Shown in pieces: positions 42,043 through 42,141 of a stretch of 42,141 nucleotides of DNA. A program made the position numbers and the translations under genes. How positions within the stretch are numbered: position 1 is the stretch's first letter; every line of letters starts with the position of its first letter. Origin of the DNA: Bacillus sp. MM2020_4 (GTDB taxonomy: Bacteria > Bacillota > Bacilli > Bacillales > Cytobacillaceae); assembly GCF_011250555.1 (NCBI RefSeq), contig NZ_JAANMZ010000040.1:1-42141 (forward strand). The letters run 5' to 3'. The notes below the pieces were generated by a model. It was given only the letters and a program-made list of their open reading frames with translations, had not been told where the DNA came from and did no database searches.

Positions 42043-42141
42043 TTTCTTGGAGAGTTTGATCCTGGCTCAGGACGAACGCTGGCGGCGTGCCTAATACATG
42101 CAAGTCGAGCGGATCTTTGGGAGCTTGCTCCCATTGGTTAG
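42043..42141 (+). rRNA. rrs: 16S rRNA, 5' end only
   Basis: GAGAGTTTGATCCTGGCTCA and the following conserved 5' region (GACGAACGCTGGCGG, CTAATACATGCAAGTCGAGC) are unmistakable. The mature 5' end is set by analogy to Bacillus subtilis. The gene is cut by the window edge just inside the V1 hairpin. Confidence 0.98.

Overview
The window looks like a chromosomal segment of a low-GC, endospore-forming Bacillaceae, probably Neobacillus or a close Bacillus relative. Supporting signs are strong AGGAGG-type ribosome binding sites with frequent TTG/GTG starts, sigma-A promoters, immune inhibitor A next to sipW and TasA/CalY-like genes, a c-di-GMP-I riboswitch, and a Bacillus-type rRNA leader whose 16S gene begins at about 42043 and runs off the right edge. 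The genus is inferred from style and cannot be proved here.

Layout. 1-2255: a c-di-GMP-I riboswitch with its terminator, followed by an EAL/PAS gene that has lost its GGDEF end and is frameshifted near 1955. 2790-5523: an operon of three small secreted proteins that share one N-terminal motif, plus their own type I signal peptidase, behind a promoter carrying a perfect SinR-type dyad. I do not recognise this secretion module, and it is the best candidate for an undescribed system. 5593-11035: BrnQ transporter, a winged-helix/PfkB protein with an altered active site, a BMP-family nucleoside-binding lipoprotein and a PHP phosphatase. 11249-16940: a PRD regulator with fused EIIA, ascorbate-type PTS EIIB and EIIC, and a split transketolase, which together suggest uptake and catabolism of a pentose-like sugar. 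17094-21368: mutarotase-like protein, zinc-ribbon PrsW protease, a 38-residue membrane protein under a catabolite-repression site, a Nudix hydrolase and mannose-6-phosphate isomerase.

21999-26741: immune inhibitor A diverging from sipW and two SipW-type substrates (TasA/CalY family). This is a second extracellular-matrix locus, and its promoter also carries SinR-like half-sites. 26849-39766: a sulfur-scavenging region with a TauE/SafE exporter and divergent LysR regulator, a radical-SAM sulfatase maturase, an AraC regulator, two Cys-type sulfatases, a sulfonate/taurine-type ABC transporter, a ROK regulator and an aerobic formylglycine-generating enzyme. The region thus encodes both oxygen-dependent and oxygen-independent sulfatase activation. 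39939-41562: three CBO0543-type membrane proteins. 41804-42141: tandem rRNA promoters, boxA and the start of 16S rRNA.

Repeats. A REP-like hairpin (arms GAAGCAGG/CCTGCTTC) occurs six times, and two copies begin on the stop codon of the preceding gene. Two of its copies bracket a 52-bp tandem array with an alternating A/B (104-bp) higher-order pattern. A second interspersed element is present once at full length and once as an internal-deletion derivative. No prophage, CRISPR array, tRNA or complete insertion sequence was seen.
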